Shown one piece after another: positions 18,415 through 29,436 of a stretch of DNA of 40,004 nt (positions are counted from its first letter, which is position 1; every line of letters begins with the position of its first letter). The notes beneath the pieces are model-generated. The model worked only from the letters and a program-made list of their open reading frames with translations. It was not told where the DNA came from and made no database searches. The position numbers and the translations under genes were made by a program. The stretch comes from Planctomycetaceae bacterium (GTDB taxonomy: Bacteria > Planctomycetota > Planctomycetia > Planctomycetales > Planctomycetaceae): the NCBI GenBank assembly GCA_013813775.1, contig JACCRE010000102.1:1-40004 (forward strand). Direction: 5' to 3'.

Positions 18415-21108
18415 TCACTTGCCGGACGGCGAAGGGTCTACCGCGGCGGCCGTCTCGAACAGAGACTTCAGGTCGGTGAGCGACGCGGGCTTCACGAGGT
18501 GTCGGTCGAAGCCGGCCTCGAACGCTTCGGCGCGATCTTCTTCGCGGCCATAGCCGGTGAGCGCGACGAGCAACGGCTGACGGCAGTTTCGCTGTCGGAT
18601 GCGACGCGCGACCTCGTATCCGTTCATGCCCGGCATGGCGATGTCGAGCAGGACCACGTCGGGAAGGAACTCTTCGAGACAGTCGAGCGCCGTCGGTCCA
18701 TCGTTCGCGACCCGAACCTCGTGCCCGATACCTTGCAATAACAGCGACATCGTGCGGGCCGACGGCCGCATGTCATCGACGACGAGCACGCGGCTGGGCA
18801 GGCAGTCGGTGCCTGCGGTGTTCGCGGAAATGCTTTGCGAAGCCGCCGGCTTCTCGGAGGCGGGCGGTGCGCAGACGGCTTCGTGCCGACCGAGCGGCAG
18901 ATGGACCGTGAACGTCGTGCCCTTGCCGGGGCCGGGGCTGTCGGCTTCGACGGTGCCGCCGTGCAGCTCGACGAGCGTTTTGACGAGCGTCAGCCCGATT
19001 CCCAGACCGCCGTGGGCGCGATTGAGCGTCTGATCGACCTGCGCGAACATCTCGAAGATGCGGGCGAGCATCGGCCGCGGGATGCCCGGGCCGTTGTCCG
19101 CCACCGACACCGCCACGCGATCGGCCGCGCCGCGCTCGATTTCCGCCGAGACGTCGATGCGTCCGCCTTCGTCGGTGTATTTGGCGGCGTTCGTGAGCAG
19201 GTTCGAGAAGACCTGCACGAGGCGGGCCTGATCGCCGTCGATGCGCGGCGACGGATCGGGAATCGAGATCGTCAGGCGGTGCTTCCGCGCCTGGATGATC
19301 GGCGCGACGCCCTCGACCGCGGCGTCGAGCGTGGCCTTCAGATCGACCGGGTTTTTGTCGAGCACGATCTTGCCGCGCGTGATGCGCGACACGTCCATCA
19401 GATCGTCGATGAGGCGGGTCATCTGGCCGACCTGGCGGGCCATTGTGTTGCGCAGCCGGTCGAGCTCGATCGGATCGTCCTTCACGAACGGCCAGGCCTG
19501 CAGCGCGTTGCTGACCGGCGCGAGCGGATTTCGCAGCTCATGCGCCAAAGTGGCAAGGAATCGATCCTTGCGGCGATCGGCCTCACGCAAGTCCTCCTCG
19601 GCCTGTCGGCGGCCGGTGATGTCCATGAACACGCCGACGACATGGGTCGGTTCGACGAGCGCGTTGCGTCGCACTTCGCCTTTGTCGGCGACCCACATGA
19701 CCCGGCCGTCGGCGAGCACGATGCGGTACTCGACGTCGTAATCGGCGTCGCCCCGCAAGGCTTTGGCGAGCTCGGCTTCGACGTGCGGACGATCTTCGGG
19801 ATGCACGAGATCCAGGGACTCGCTCACCGGCCCGAAGCCGGGCAGGCCGGTGAGGTCGGCGGCGTTTTCGGATCGCACGACGACTTCGGCCTTGAGGTCG
19901 ATCTCCCAGGCGACCATTCGTGAGGCCTGCAACGCGCGCCGCAACCGCTCTTCGCCGCGACGCAGCGCGTCCTCGGCACGCTTGCGTTCGGTGACGTCGC
20001 GAAAGGTGAGCACGGCGCCGAGAACGCGGCCGTCCGGCGTGCGAATGGGAGAGGCGTTGTTCTCGATTCGCCGTTCGGTGCCGTCTTTGCCGATCAGGAT
20101 CGCGTGGTTCGGCTGTTTGACGCTGCGTCTTTCGCGAATGGCTTGAGCAGCCGGGCTGTCGAGGGTGGCCCGCGTGCGTTCGTCGACGATGCGCAACACT
20201 TCGGCGGACGAGCGGCCTCCCGCTTCGTTCGCCCGCCAATTCGTGAGCCGTTCGGCGGCGGCGTTGAGCGAGCGGATGTGTCCTTCAGGGTCGGTCGTCA
20301 CGACCGCGTCGCCGATGCTGTGCAACGTGACGTGCAACAATTCGCGCTGCTCGTCGAGATCGCGGGCGACGGCGTGGCGTTCGAGAAACTCCCGTCGCAG
20401 CCGTACAAACGCCACCACGGCCAGTCCCAGGCCGACCGCGGCCGTCATCAAATCCGAGACGTGCGTGATGCGGAGAGCGCGTGCCGCGGCCGACCGTCGC
20501 GCGTTAAGGACCTTTTGTTCCGTCCGGCTGAAGTCGGAGGCCTTGTTCAGGACGTCTTTCATCAGGGCTTGGCCGCCGCCCGAGCGAACCTTGGCGATCG
20601 CGGCCGATCGTCCCTCGGTTCTGGCGATCTCCATCGTCGCCACCAAATGGTTGAACCGCGCGATCACGGCCTCGCGCAGCACTGAAATCGTCACACGCTG
20701 ATCGGCCGTCGCAGTGAGTGAATCGAGGTTCTTCAGCTTCTTCGGCAGCGCTGTGACGGCTTCGTTGTAAGAGTTCAGGAACGGCGCTTCGTCATTGTCG
20801 TCGTCCATGAACGGCGCATCATCGGTCAGGAAATAGGCCCGCTGGGCCGTTTCCGCCGTCTGGAGCATCGACACCATCTCGCCGACTTCCACGATCAACA
20901 ACCGGGAGTCGGCGGCGAGCTTCTCGCTGGCGATGAAGCTCGATTGATTGCGGTAGGAAACCCCGGCCGTCAGGGCGAAGAACGCGACGGCCGTGCCGAG
21001 GCCCATGATCGCCCAGCGGCTGATCGGCGGCGGCGTCACTCCGGCACCGATCGGCGGAGTCTCGGCATCGACGGCCGAAGGTGAGTTCCCGGTGAAGCGG
21101 CGCGGCAT
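18415..21108 (-). CDS. Hybrid sensor histidine kinase (CHASE3-PAS-PAS-HisKA-HATPase-REC)
   Basis: An 897-residue membrane sensor kinase. Transmembrane segments at about 32-50 and 218-236 bracket a CHASE3-type extracytoplasmic domain (ETAQRAYFLTDD, 86-97). Two PAS domains follow (about 255-375, ending AVLTFRDVTERKRAE, and 385-503, ending VVGVFMDITGRRQAEEDL). HisKA has the phospho-accepting His523 in LATLAHELRNPLAP. HATPase shows the N box NLLTNAAKY (636-644), DNGPGI (671-676) and GGLGIGL (700-706). The C-terminal receiver has acceptor Asp822 in VVLLDIAMPGMNG and the conserved Lys873. The ligand is unknown. It is divergent from the poly-HAMP kinase gene across ~325 bp, and its receiver probably relays phosphate to a separate Hpt protein. 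Confidence 0.92.
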   Translation of the reverse strand: MPRRFTGNSPSAVDAETPPIGAGVTPPPISRWAIMGLGTAVAFFALTAGVSYRNQSSFIASEKLAADSRLLIVEVGEMVSMLQTAETAQRAYFLTDDAPFMDDDNDEAPFLNSYNEAVTALPKKLKNLDSLTATADQRVTISVLREAVIARFNHLVATMEIARTEGRSAAIAKVRSGGGQALMKDVLNKASDFSRTEQKVLNARRSAAARALRITHVSDLMTAAVGLGLAVVAFVRLRREFLERHAVARDLDEQRELLHVTLHSIGDAVVTTDPEGHIRSLNAAAERLTNWRANEAGGRSSAEVLRIVDERTRATLDSPAAQAIRERRSVKQPNHAILIGKDGTERRIENNASPIRTPDGRVLGAVLTFRDVTERKRAEDALRRGEERLRRALQASRMVAWEIDLKAEVVVRSENAADLTGLPGFGPVSESLDLVHPEDRPHVEAELAKALRGDADYDVEYRIVLADGRVMWVADKGEVRRNALVEPTHVVGVFMDITGRRQAEEDLREADRRKDRFLATLAHELRNPLAPVSNALQAWPFVKDDPIELDRLRNTMARQVGQMTRLIDDLMDVSRITRGKIVLDKNPVDLKATLDAAVEGVAPIIQARKHRLTISIPDPSPRIDGDQARLVQVFSNLLTNAAKYTDEGGRIDVSAEIERGAADRVAVSVADNGPGIPRPMLARIFEMFAQVDQTLNRAHGGLGIGLTLVKTLVELHGGTVEADSPGPGKGTTFTVHLPLGRHEAVCAPPASEKPAASQSISANTAGTDCLPSRVLVVDDMRPSARTMSLLLQGIGHEVRVANDGPTALDCLEEFLPDVVLLDIAMPGMNGYEVARRIRQRNCRQPLLVALTGYGREEDRAEAFEAGFDRHLVKPASLTDLKSLFETAAAVDPSPSGK

Positions 21109-21434
21109 TTCCCGGCTCTACGGACAACAATGTGGGCCGTTCTCTCAGCGCGGTCGGACCGCGTCGTGATACTTTAGCTTGTCAAACTCGCGAAAGGCAC
21201 CCCTACGCGATCGGCCAGACAAGTTTAGACGCAATCCGGTGAGCGACGTGCCTTGAAATCGCCTCAATGTCCCAAGCGGAGGCCGCTATCAGGGGAATCC
21301 CGGTTTATGGGGTCGGGCGGCAGCTCGAATTGATCGCCGGATCAGGCGCAGCTACCCTCCCAATGCCGGAGATGATGCGCGCCGTCGTCAAGACGATTGG
21401 AATCTTCCCGGGCTAAGTCGAAACGGGGCCGTTG
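21109..21434. other. Divergent intergenic region between two kinase genes
   Basis: About 325 bp holding the promoters of both kinase genes. It has a small hairpin, GCGCGGTCGGACCGCG, near 21149, and is slightly AT-richer at 21165-21235. No operator or RNA gene can be named. Confidence 0.4.
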
Positions 21435-24400
21435 ATGCAGACGCTCGAAGATCCGGTGACGCAGGGACGCGAAATGGCCGTGCTGTTGACGGCACTGACC
21501 GATCTCAAGCGAGGGAAAGCGGGCGTCCGGCTTCCGGTGGAATGGACGGGCGTCGCCGGCCGCGTCGCCGACGCCTTCAACGACGTCGTCGATCTCAATG
21601 AACGCATGGCCGGCGAGCTGGCCCGCCTAAGCCGCGTCGTCGGCAAAGAAGGCAAGTTGAGCCAGCGGTTGTCGCTCGGCGACGTCGGCGGTCTCTGGCG
21701 CGAATCGGTCGATTCGGTCAACGAGCTCATCGGCGATCTCGTCCACCCGACCAGCGAAACCGCGCGCGTCATCGGCGCCGTCGCGCAGGGCAATCTTTCG
21801 CAAACGATGGCGCTGGAGGTCGACGATCGTCCGCTTGAAGGCGAGTTCCTCCGCACCGCGAAGACCATCAACACGATGGTCGATCAGCTTGGCTCGTTCG
21901 CGTCGGAAGTCACCCGCGTCGCTCGCGAGGTGGGCACCGAAGGCAAGCTCGGCGGACAGGCCCGCGTGAAGGGCGTCGCCGGCACCTGGAAGGATCTCAC
22001 CGACAGCGTGAACTCGATGGCCGGCAACCTGACGAGTCAGGTCCGCAACATCGCCGAGGTCGCGACGGCCGTCGCCGGCGGCGACCTTTCGAAGAAGGTG
22101 ACGGTCGACGTCAAAGGCGAAATCCGCGAGTTGAAGAACACCATCAATACGATGGTGGATCAGTTGCGCAGCTTCGCTTCGGAAGTGACCCGCGTCGCTC
22201 GCGAGGTGGGAACTGAAGGCAAGCTCGGCGGTCAGGCGAAGGTCGAAGGCGTCTCCGGCACCTGGAAGGATCTCACCGACAGCGTGAACTCGATGGCCGG
22301 CAACCTGACGAGTCAGGTCCGCAACATCGCCGCCGTCACGACCGCCGTCGCCAACGGAGACTTGTCGAAGAAGATCACGGTCGACGTGAAAGGCGAGATT
22401 CTGGAGTTGAAGAACACCATCAATACGATGGTGGACCAGCTTGGCTCGTTCGCGTCGGAAGTGACTCGCGTGGCCCGCGAAGTGGGCACCGAAGGCGCGC
22501 TCGGCGGTCAGGCCGACGTGAAAGACGTCGCCGGCACCTGGAAGGATCTCACCGACAGCGTGAACATGATGGCCGGCAACCTGACCGATCAGGTGCGCAA
22601 CATCGCCGCCGTCACGACCGCTGTCGCCAACGGCGACTTGTCGCGCAAGATCACGGTCGACGTGAAGGGCGAGATTCTGGAGTTGAAGAACACCATCAAT
22701 ACGATGGTGGACCAACTCGGTTCGTTCGCGTCGGAAGTGACCCGCGTGGCTCGCGAGGTGGGCACCGAAGGCAAGCTCGGCGGTCAGGCCGACGTGAAGG
22801 GGGTCGCCGGCACCTGGAAGGATCTCACCGACAGCGTGAACATGATGGCCGGCAACCTGACCGATCAGGTGCGCAACATCGCCACCGTGACGACCGCCGT
22901 CGCCAATGGTGATCTCTCGAAGAAGATCACCGTCGACGTGAAGGGCGAAATCCTGGAGCTGAAAGACACCATCAACACGATGGTGGATCAGCTCGGTTCG
23001 TTCGCGGCCGAAGTGACCCGCGTGGCCCGCGAGGTGGGCACCGAAGGCAAGCTCGGCGGGCAGGCCAGGGTCGAAGGCGTCGCCGGCACCTGGAAGGATC
23101 TCACCGACAACGTGAACTTGATGGGCGGCAACCTCACCGTCCAGTTGCGCGACGTGTCGAAGGTCGCGACCGCCATCGCCACGGGCGACCTCACGCAAAA
23201 GATCACCGTCGACGTCCGCGGAGAGATTCTGCAGATCAAAGACGTGATCAACACGATGGTCGATCAGTTGAGCTCGTTCGCGTCGGAAGTGACCCGCGTG
23301 GCTCGCGAGGTGGGCACCGAAGGCAAGCTCGGCGGTCAGGCGAAGGTCGAAGGCGTCTCCGGCACCTGGAAGGATCTCACCGACAGCGTGAACATGATGG
23401 GCGGCAACCTGACGAGTCAGGTCCGCAACATCGCCGCCGTGACCACCGCCGTCGCCAACGGCGACCTCTCGCGCAAGATCACCGTGGACGTGAAAGGCGA
23501 GATTCTGGAGCTGAAAGACACCATCAACACGATGGTCGATCAGCTTGGCTCGTTCGCGGCGGAAGTGACCCGCGTGGCCCGCGAGGTGGGCACCGAAGGC
23601 AAGCTCGGCGGACAGGCCGACGTGAAGGGCGTCGCCGGCACGTGGAAGGATCTCACCGACAGCGTGAACTCGATGGCCGGCAACCTGACGAGCCAGGTTC
23701 GCAACATCGCTGAAGTGACGAAGGCCGTGGCCACCGGCGACCTTTCGCGCAAGATCACCGTCGATGTGAAGGGCGAAATTCTCGACCTGAAGAACACCAT
23801 CAACACGATGGTGGATCAGTTGCGCAGCTTCGCGTCGGAAGTGACCCGCGTGGCCCGCGAGGTGGGCACCGAAGGCAAGCTCGGCGGGCAGGCCAAGGTC
23901 GAAGGCGTCGCCGGCACCTGGAAGGACCTCACCGACAGCGTGAACATGATGGCGAGCAACCTGACGAGTCAGGTGCGCGGCATCGCGAAGGTCGTGACCT
24001 CGGTCGCCAACGGCGATCTGAAGCGCAAGCTCACCGTGGAGGCGAAAGGCGAGATCGCCGAACTCGCGGACACGATCAACAGCATGATCGATACGCTCGC
24101 CACGTTCGCCGATCAGGTGACGACGGTGGCCCGCGAGGTGGGCGTCGAAGGCCAGTTGGGCGGTCAGGCCAAGGTGCCCGGTGCGGCGGGAACCTGGAAG
24201 GCCCTCACCGAGAACGTGAACCAACTCGCCGACAACCTGACCCGTCAGGTGCGCGCCATCGCGGAAGTCGCGACGGCCGTGACGAAGGGAGACCTCACCC
24301 GTTCGATCGCGCTCGACGCGCTGGGAGAAATGGCGGCGCTCAAAGACACCATCAACGAGATGATCCGCAACCTGAAGGACACGACGCTCAAGAACAGCGA

Positions 24401-27221
24401 GCAGGACTGGCTGAAGACCAACCTCGCCAAGTTCAGCCGCATGCTGCAAGGCCAGCGGAACCTGACGAACGTCGGCCGCATGGTGTTGTCGGAACTGTGT
24501 CCCGTGGTTTCGGCGCGACAGGCCGAGTTCTACGTCGTCGAAAACAGCGAGCAGGACGGCCCGCACCTCACCTTGCTCGCGAGCTACGCCTCGGAAGGCA
24601 AGGAGTCGCTCGGCAAGAAGATTCGGCTGGGTGAAGGCGTCGTCGGCCAGTGCGCCCTCGAAAAGCAGAAGATCGTGCTGAACAACGTGCCGAAGGGATA
24701 TCTGCGAATCGCCTCGGGCCTCGGCGAGGCCTCGCCGCGCAGCGTCATGGTGCTGCCGCTCGCGTTTGAGGGCCAGGTGAAAGGCGTGCTCGAGCTCGCG
24801 TCGTTCCAGGGCTTCAATCCGACCCACGAGGCGCTGCTCGATCAGCTCACCGAGTCGATGGGCATCGTGCTCAACACGATCGAGGCGAACATGCGGACCG
24901 AGGGGCTGCTGCTGCAATCGCAGTCGCTCGCCCAGCAGCTTCAGTCGCGTCAGGAGCAGTTGCAGAACACCAACGAAGAGCTTCAGGAGAAGGCTCGGCT
25001 GCTCGCCCAGCAGAACCACGAGGTCGAACGCAAGAACAGCGAAGTCGAACAGGCCCGACAGCAGCTCGAAGAAAAGGCCAAGCAGCTCGCGGTCACGTCG
25101 AAGTACAAGTCCGAGTTCCTCGCGAACATGTCGCACGAGTTGCGGACGCCGCTCAATAGCCTGTTGATCCTGTCGGACCAACTCTCGAAGAACGTCGAGG
25201 GCAACCTGACGGCGAAGCAGACGGAGTTCTCAAAAACGATCCATTCGTCGGGCAACGACCTGCTGATGCTGATCAACGACATTCTCGACATCTCGAAGAT
25301 CGAGTCGGGAACGGTCGTCGTCGACGCGAACGATTTGCGGCTCGCCGACCTGAAGGGCTACGTCGAGCGCACCTTCCGACACGTCGCCGAAGCGAAGGGG
25401 GTCGATTTCCTGTCGAGGTTCGACCAGCAACTGCCCAAGTCGATGATCACCGACGCGAAGCGGCTCCAGCAGATCATCAAGAACCTGCTCTCGAACGCGT
25501 TCAAGTTCACGCAGCACGGCCAGGTGAGTTTGACCGTCGAGCCGGCCTACGACGGCTGGAGTCCGGACGCGGGCGAGTTGAACCGGGCCTCGGGCGTGAT
25601 CGCGTTCGTGGTCTCGGACACGGGCATCGGCATCTCCCCCGACAAGCAGATGATCATCTTCGAGGCCTTCCAGCAGGCCGACGGCTCGACGAGCCGCAGG
25701 TTCGGCGGAACGGGCCTGGGGCTGGCGATCAGTCGCGAACTGTCGCGCCTGCTCGGCGGTGAGATCAGGCTCACCTCGTCGCCCGGCCGCGGCAGCACCT
25801 TCACGCTGTACCTGCCGACCAGTTACACGCAGCCGCGCGTCGCCCGCAAGACGCCCTTTGGCGCCGAAGCGATCGCCGAACGGTTGCAACAAGGGTTTGA
25901 ACGCTTCGCGGCGGCCACCGCCGACCTCGGCGATTCCGATCGCGGACCGGGTTCGCTCGGCGACGACGGCGCTCCGCTCGAGGGTCTCGTCAACGAAGTC
26001 GGCGACGATCGCGACAGTATCCGGCCGGGCGATCCCGTGCTGCTGGTCGTCGAGAACGATCTGGGCTTCGCCGGCATGATCCTCGACCGGGCTCGCCGGC
26101 GCGGCGTGAAGGGACTCGTCACGTCTCTCGGCGGAGCGGCGTTGACGATGGCTCGCGAGTACAAGCCCGACTTCGTCACGCTCGACATCCACCTGCACGA
26201 CATCGACGGCTGGCGCGTGCTGGAGCGGCTCAAGAACGATCTTTCGACGCGGCACATCCCCGTTTGCGTGATCTCGACCGACGAGTCTCGCGATCTCGCG
26301 CTCAAGTCGGGCGCGATCGCGTTTCTGGCGAAGCCGCTGCAAAGCTCGGATCTGCTCGACGATTTGCTCGAGACGCTTCAAGGCTTCGTCGAGCGTTCGT
26401 CGAAAGGCTTGCTGGTCATCGAGCCCGACCCCGCACGCCGGGCGCGGATTCTCGAATGCGTCGAATCCGAAGACGTCGAGGTCTTCTCGGCGCCGGACGC
26501 TTCCTCGGGCATGCAGGTGCTGCGGGACCGTCCGATCGACTGCGTCGTGCTCGGCCCCGGCGCGACCGAGTTCGCGGATGATCTGGCTTCGGAGGGCGCC
26601 GATCGCCCCTTCACGCGACTGCCGGTGATCCTGTACGACGACTCGCCGGATTCGGCGCAAGGCAATGGCGAGGTTGACGGCTGGAACGGTCTGACGGACG
26701 TGTGCACCGTGCGACGCGCCCATTCGGCGGGACGGTTGCTCGACCTGTCGGCGTTCTTCCTGCATAGCGACGTCGCGAAGCTGCCCGACATGAAACGGGC
26801 CGCCCTGCATGATCTGCACGAGGCCGACGGCGTTCTGGCCGGACGGCGAGTGCTGATCGTCGACGACGACATGCGCAACATCTTCGCGCTTTCGGCCGCG
26901 TTGGAAGAGCACGACATGAACGTGCGCTCCGCCGACAATGGGCACGACGCGATCCGCATTCTCGAAGACGAAACCGACATCGAGCTCGTGCTGATGGACA
27001 TCATGATGCCCGAGATGGACGGCATGGAGACGATCCGCGAGATCCGCAAGATCTCGCGTCTGAAGAACCTGCCGATCGTCGCCGTGACCGCCAAGGCCAT
27101 GAAGGGCGACCGAGAAAAATGCATCGAAGCCGGCGCCTGGGACTATCTCTCGAAGCCGGTCGATATCGAACAGTTGCTCGCCGTTCTCAGGGCGTGGCTG
27201 CACCGCCAGGAGCACCGATAA
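21435..27221 (+). CDS. Giant poly-HAMP hybrid histidine kinase (HAMP array-GAF-HisKA-HATPase-3xREC)
   Basis: A 1928-residue soluble kinase from the ATG at 21435; a TTG directly before it is also possible. GGGG lies 7 bases upstream. There is no transmembrane segment. Residues ~1-985 are HAMP-type repeats, including eight consecutive 92-residue units (203-938) sharing motifs such as [28 protein letters not shown] and [13 protein letters not shown]. This is the architecture of fungal group III (Nik1-like) kinases and their bacterial relatives. A GAF domain (about 1005-1140) and a Gln/Glu-rich coiled coil (1150-1225) follow. HisKA has His1234 ([15 protein letters not shown]). HATPase has [17 protein letters not shown] and [12 protein letters not shown]1 has Asp1584 ([12 protein letters not shown]). 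REC2 has Gly where the Asp should be (CVVLGPGA). REC3 has Asp1855 ([13 protein letters not shown]). It is followed at 91 bp by another kinase gene. Confidence 0.95.
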   Translation: MQTLEDPVTQGREMAVLLTALTDLKRGKAGVRLPVEWTGVAGRVADAFNDVVDLNERMAGELARLSRVVGKEGKLSQRLSLGDVGGLWRESVDSVNELIGDLVHPTSETARVIGAVAQGNLSQTMALEVDDRPLEGEFLRTAKTINTMVDQLGSFASEVTRVAREVGTEGKLGGQARVKGVAGTWKDLTDSVNSMAGNLTSQVRNIAEVATAVAGGDLSKKVTVDVKGEIRELKNTINTMVDQLRSFASEVTRVAREVGTEGKLGGQAKVEGVSGTWKDLTDSVNSMAGNLTSQVRNIAAVTTAVANGDLSKKITVDVKGEILELKNTINTMVDQLGSFASEVTRVAREVGTEGALGGQADVKDVAGTWKDLTDSVNMMAGNLTDQVRNIAAVTTAVANGDLSRKITVDVKGEILELKNTINTMVDQLGSFASEVTRVAREVGTEGKLGGQADVKGVAGTWKDLTDSVNMMAGNLTDQVRNIATVTTAVANGDLSKKITVDVKGEILELKDTINTMVDQLGSFAAEVTRVAREVGTEGKLGGQARVEGVAGTWKDLTDNVNLMGGNLTVQLRDVSKVATAIATGDLTQKITVDVRGEILQIKDVINTMVDQLSSFASEVTRVAREVGTEGKLGGQAKVEGVSGTWKDLTDSVNMMGGNLTSQVRNIAAVTTAVANGDLSRKITVDVKGEILELKDTINTMVDQLGSFAAEVTRVAREVGTEGKLGGQADVKGVAGTWKDLTDSVNSMAGNLTSQVRNIAEVTKAVATGDLSRKITVDVKGEILDLKNTINTMVDQLRSFASEVTRVAREVGTEGKLGGQAKVEGVAGTWKDLTDSVNMMASNLTSQVRGIAKVVTSVANGDLKRKLTVEAKGEIAELADTINSMIDTLATFADQVTTVAREVGVEGQLGGQAKVPGAAGTWKALTENVNQLADNLTRQVRAIAEVATAVTKGDLTRSIALDALGEMAALKDTINEMIRNLKDTTLKNSEQDWLKTNLAKFSRMLQGQRNLTNVGRMVLSELCPVVSARQAEFYVVENSEQDGPHLTLLASYASEGKESLGKKIRLGEGVVGQCALEKQKIVLNNVPKGYLRIASGLGEASPRSVMVLPLAFEGQVKGVLELASFQGFNPTHEALLDQLTESMGIVLNTIEANMRTEGLLLQSQSLAQQLQSRQEQLQNTNEELQEKARLLAQQNHEVERKNSEVEQARQQLEEKAKQLAVTSKYKSEFLANMSHELRTPLNSLLILSDQLSKNVEGNLTAKQTEFSKTIHSSGNDLLMLINDILDISKIESGTVVVDANDLRLADLKGYVERTFRHVAEAKGVDFLSRFDQQLPKSMITDAKRLQQIIKNLLSNAFKFTQHGQVSLTVEPAYDGWSPDAGELNRASGVIAFVVSDTGIGISPDKQMIIFEAFQQADGSTSRRFGGTGLGLAISRELSRLLGGEIRLTSSPGRGSTFTLYLPTSYTQPRVARKTPFGAEAIAERLQQGFERFAAATADLGDSDRGPGSLGDDGAPLEGLVNEVGDDRDSIRPGDPVLLVVENDLGFAGMILDRARRRGVKGLVTSLGGAALTMAREYKPDFVTLDIHLHDIDGWRVLERLKNDLSTRHIPVCVISTDESRDLALKSGAIAFLAKPLQSSDLLDDLLETLQGFVERSSKGLLVIEPDPARRARILECVESEDVEVFSAPDASSGMQVLRDRPIDCVVLGPGATEFADDLASEGADRPFTRLPVILYDDSPDSAQGNGEVDGWNGLTDVCTVRRAHSAGRLLDLSAFFLHSDVAKLPDMKRAALHDLHEADGVLAGRRVLIVDDDMRNIFALSAALEEHDMNVRSADNGHDAIRILEDETDIELVLMDIMMPEMDGMETIREIRKISRLKNLPIVAVTAKAMKGDREKCIEAGAWDYLSKPVDIEQLLAVLRAWLHRQEHR
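22041..24248 (+). repeat. Tandem 276-bp repeat array coding the HAMP modules (8 units)
   Basis: Unit starts (GTSCGCRRC or similar, after CAG) fall exactly every 276 bp: 22041, 22317, 22593, 22869, 23145, 23421, 23697, 23973; a ninth partial unit starts at 24249. Units 1-7 are highly similar in DNA, with long shared runs such as GGCACCTGGAAGGATCTCAC. Unit 8 and the flanking ones are more diverged. Confidence 0.93.
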
Positions 27222-27312
27222 GCCGTCCGCAGCGGCGCAGACGCACGCTCGGTGCGGTAAGATGCCTGCTCGGGATCGGGCCGCCCGGGCATAACGACTT
27301 GAGACGACGCCG

Positions 27313-29409
27313 ATGGTCGATGAGAACACGACGAGCATACTGATCGTCGACGATCTGCCGGAAAAAATCCTCGTCTACCGGTCCGTACTTGAAGATCAGG
27401 ATCTGAGCATCGTCACGGCGGCGTCGGGGGCGGAGGCCCTGAAGCAGGTTCTGCGCAACGACTTCGCCGTGATCCTGCTCGACGTGAACATGCCCGACAT
27501 GGACGGCTTCGAGACCGCGCGTCTCATCCGTCAGCGACGGCTTTCGGCGCATATTCCGATCATCTTCCTGACGGCGTTCGCCGACGAGGTCCGCACGGCC
27601 GAGGGATACGCGACGGGCGGCGTCGATTATCTGCCGACGCCCGTGATTCCCGAGATTCTGCGTGCGAAGGTGCGGGTCTTCGTCGACCTGTATCGCATGC
27701 GGCAACAGGTCGCTCATCAGGCCGAAGAACAGGCGCGTCGCGCCGCGGCCGAGGACGCCGCGCGTCGTTCGGAGTTTCTCGCCGAGGCGAGCCGCGCCGT
27801 CTCGGGTTCGCTCGACGTGGAGACGACGCTTGCCGGGCTGGCCCGGCTGACCGTGCCGCTGCTGGCCGACCTCGCGGTCACGAGCCTCGTCACGCCGCGC
27901 GGCGAGTGCGGCCGTACACAGTGGACCTGGTGCGGTCCCGACGCGAAGGAAGGCGAATTGACGACGCCGATCGGACCGCACGGCCGGCTCGGTGAAGCGA
28001 TCGGACACGTTGCATCGACGGGTAAGGCCGAGCATCTCGCCGATTTCGACGAGCCGGCGACGTCGTATTTTCCGACCGGAGAGCAGTCGGACCCCGGCCC
28101 CGTCTTCGCGCTTTCGGGCGCGCTCGTGGTGCCGCTCGTCGCGCGGGGCGAGACCATCGGCGTGCTGGTGCTGGGCCACGGACCGGCGTCGCGAGTCTTC
28201 GATCCGCAAGACGTCGCGATGATCGAGGATCTGGCGGCTCGCGCCGGGATCGCGCTCGATAATGCGTTGCTCGTCCGCGACATTCGCGACAACGATCTGC
28301 GGAAGGACGAATTTCTCGCGATGCTCGCGCACGAGCTGCGAAACCCGTTGGCGCCGATCCGCACCGGGCTCGATCTGCTCGACGCCGCCGGGGCCGAAGA
28401 CGCGGTCGTCGCTCCCATGCGCCGTCAGGTCGAGCATATGGTGCGGCTCGTCGACGACCTGCTCGACGTGTCGCGGATCACCTGCGGCACGATCGACCTG
28501 CAGCGCCAGATCACCGACGTGCGCCGCGCCGCCGCCGTCGCCGTCGAGACGAGTCGCCCGCTGATCGAGGCGCACGAGCACGCGTTGCATGTGTCGCTGC
28601 CCGACGAACCGCTCGTCGTCGAGGGGGATCCGGTTCGACTGACGCAGGTGCTCACGAATCTGTTGAACAACGCCGCGAAGTACACGTCGAACGGCGGCCA
28701 CGTTTCGCTCTCCGCCGAGCGAGAGGGCGGCGACGTCGTCATCCACATTTGCGACACCGGCGCGGGCGTATCGCGCGAGATGCTGCCGCGAATCTTTGAA
28801 CTGTTCGTGCAGGCCGACCGCTCGCTCGACCGGGCGAAGGGCGGCCTCGGCATTGGCCTCACGCTTGTTCGACGACTCGTCGAAATGCACAACGGCAGCG
28901 TGCACGCGTTTAGCGAAGGACTGGGCCTCGGCAGTGAATTCGTCGTGCGACTTCCGGCGAGCGAGAAACCTCTTGAAGTTGTCCGGAACGGTCAGCCGCG
29001 ACGACCGGCGGCGACGGACCGCATCCCCTGCCGCATTCTGGTCGTCGACGACAACGTGGATGCCGCGACCACGCTGGGGATGCTGCTTCGCCTTGATGGA
29101 CACGAGATCCGCTTCGCCTATGACGGCCTTGCGGCTCTCGACGCCGCTGCCGAGTTCTCGCCGGAGGTCGTGCTGCTCGACATCGGCCTGCCGAAGCTCG
29201 ACGGCTACGAAGTCGCGAAACGGCTACGCGCCCGGACCGAAACCGAAGGCGCGGTTCTGATCGCCGTGAGCGGATACGGACAAGAAGAGGATCGGCGACG
29301 TTCAAGAGAAGCGGGCTTCGATCACCATCTGACGAAGCCTGTCGATTTCGCCGTCCTGCGCCAGGTTTTGCCGCAAGCGTGTTCCGCCGTCTCGAACTCG
29401 GCGCGCTGA
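27313..29409 (+). CDS. REC-GAF-histidine kinase-REC hybrid protein
   Basis: A 698-residue cytoplasmic signalling protein. The N-terminal receiver has SILIVDDLPEK and acceptor Asp57 (VILLDVNMPDMDG), but Thr109 (DYLPTPV) replaces the conserved Lys. A helical linker (130-155) leads to a GAF domain (about 160-325). HisKA has His340 in MLAHELRNPLAP. HATPase shows NLLNNAAKY, CDTGAGVS and GGLGIGL. The C-terminal receiver has Asp623 (VVLLDIGLPKLDGYE) and its Lys (HHLTKPVD). There is no membrane segment, so input is likely phosphotransfer to the first receiver or a GAF ligand. It lies 91 bp after the poly-HAMP kinase and 27 bp before a cupin gene, which suggests one transcription unit and a possible phosphorelay. 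Confidence 0.92.
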   Translation: MVDENTTSILIVDDLPEKILVYRSVLEDQDLSIVTAASGAEALKQVLRNDFAVILLDVNMPDMDGFETARLIRQRRLSAHIPIIFLTAFADEVRTAEGYATGGVDYLPTPVIPEILRAKVRVFVDLYRMRQQVAHQAEEQARRAAAEDAARRSEFLAEASRAVSGSLDVETTLAGLARLTVPLLADLAVTSLVTPRGECGRTQWTWCGPDAKEGELTTPIGPHGRLGEAIGHVASTGKAEHLADFDEPATSYFPTGEQSDPGPVFALSGALVVPLVARGETIGVLVLGHGPASRVFDPQDVAMIEDLAARAGIALDNALLVRDIRDNDLRKDEFLAMLAHELRNPLAPIRTGLDLLDAAGAEDAVVAPMRRQVEHMVRLVDDLLDVSRITCGTIDLQRQITDVRRAAAVAVETSRPLIEAHEHALHVSLPDEPLVVEGDPVRLTQVLTNLLNNAAKYTSNGGHVSLSAEREGGDVVIHICDTGAGVSREMLPRIFELFVQADRSLDRAKGGLGIGLTLVRRLVEMHNGSVHAFSEGLGLGSEFVVRLPASEKPLEVVRNGQPRRPAATDRIPCRILVVDDNVDAATTLGMLLRLDGHEIRFAYDGLAALDAAAEFSPEVVLLDIGLPKLDGYEVAKRLRARTETEGAVLIAVSGYGQEEDRRRSREAGFDHHLTKPVDFAVLRQVLPQACSAVSNSAR

Positions 29410-29436
29410 TCGACCGTGGACCGCGAGGGATGAGAG

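Noticed and set aside
22041-24248. CRISPR array
   Set aside because: The regular spacing is 276 bp, with coding sequence throughout and no spacer structure; these are HAMP modules.
21627-25181. Very long open frame (about 1180 codons) on the minus strand opposite the HAMP array
   Set aside because: It is the complement of a highly repetitive GC-rich gene, and its peptide is a repeated His/Gly/Val pattern with no known domain. The plus-strand kinase is unmistakable.
25230-29103. Two long minus-strand open frames opposite the kinase genes
   Set aside because: They mirror codon bias in high-GC genes; the Arg/Val/Asp-rich products show no motifs.
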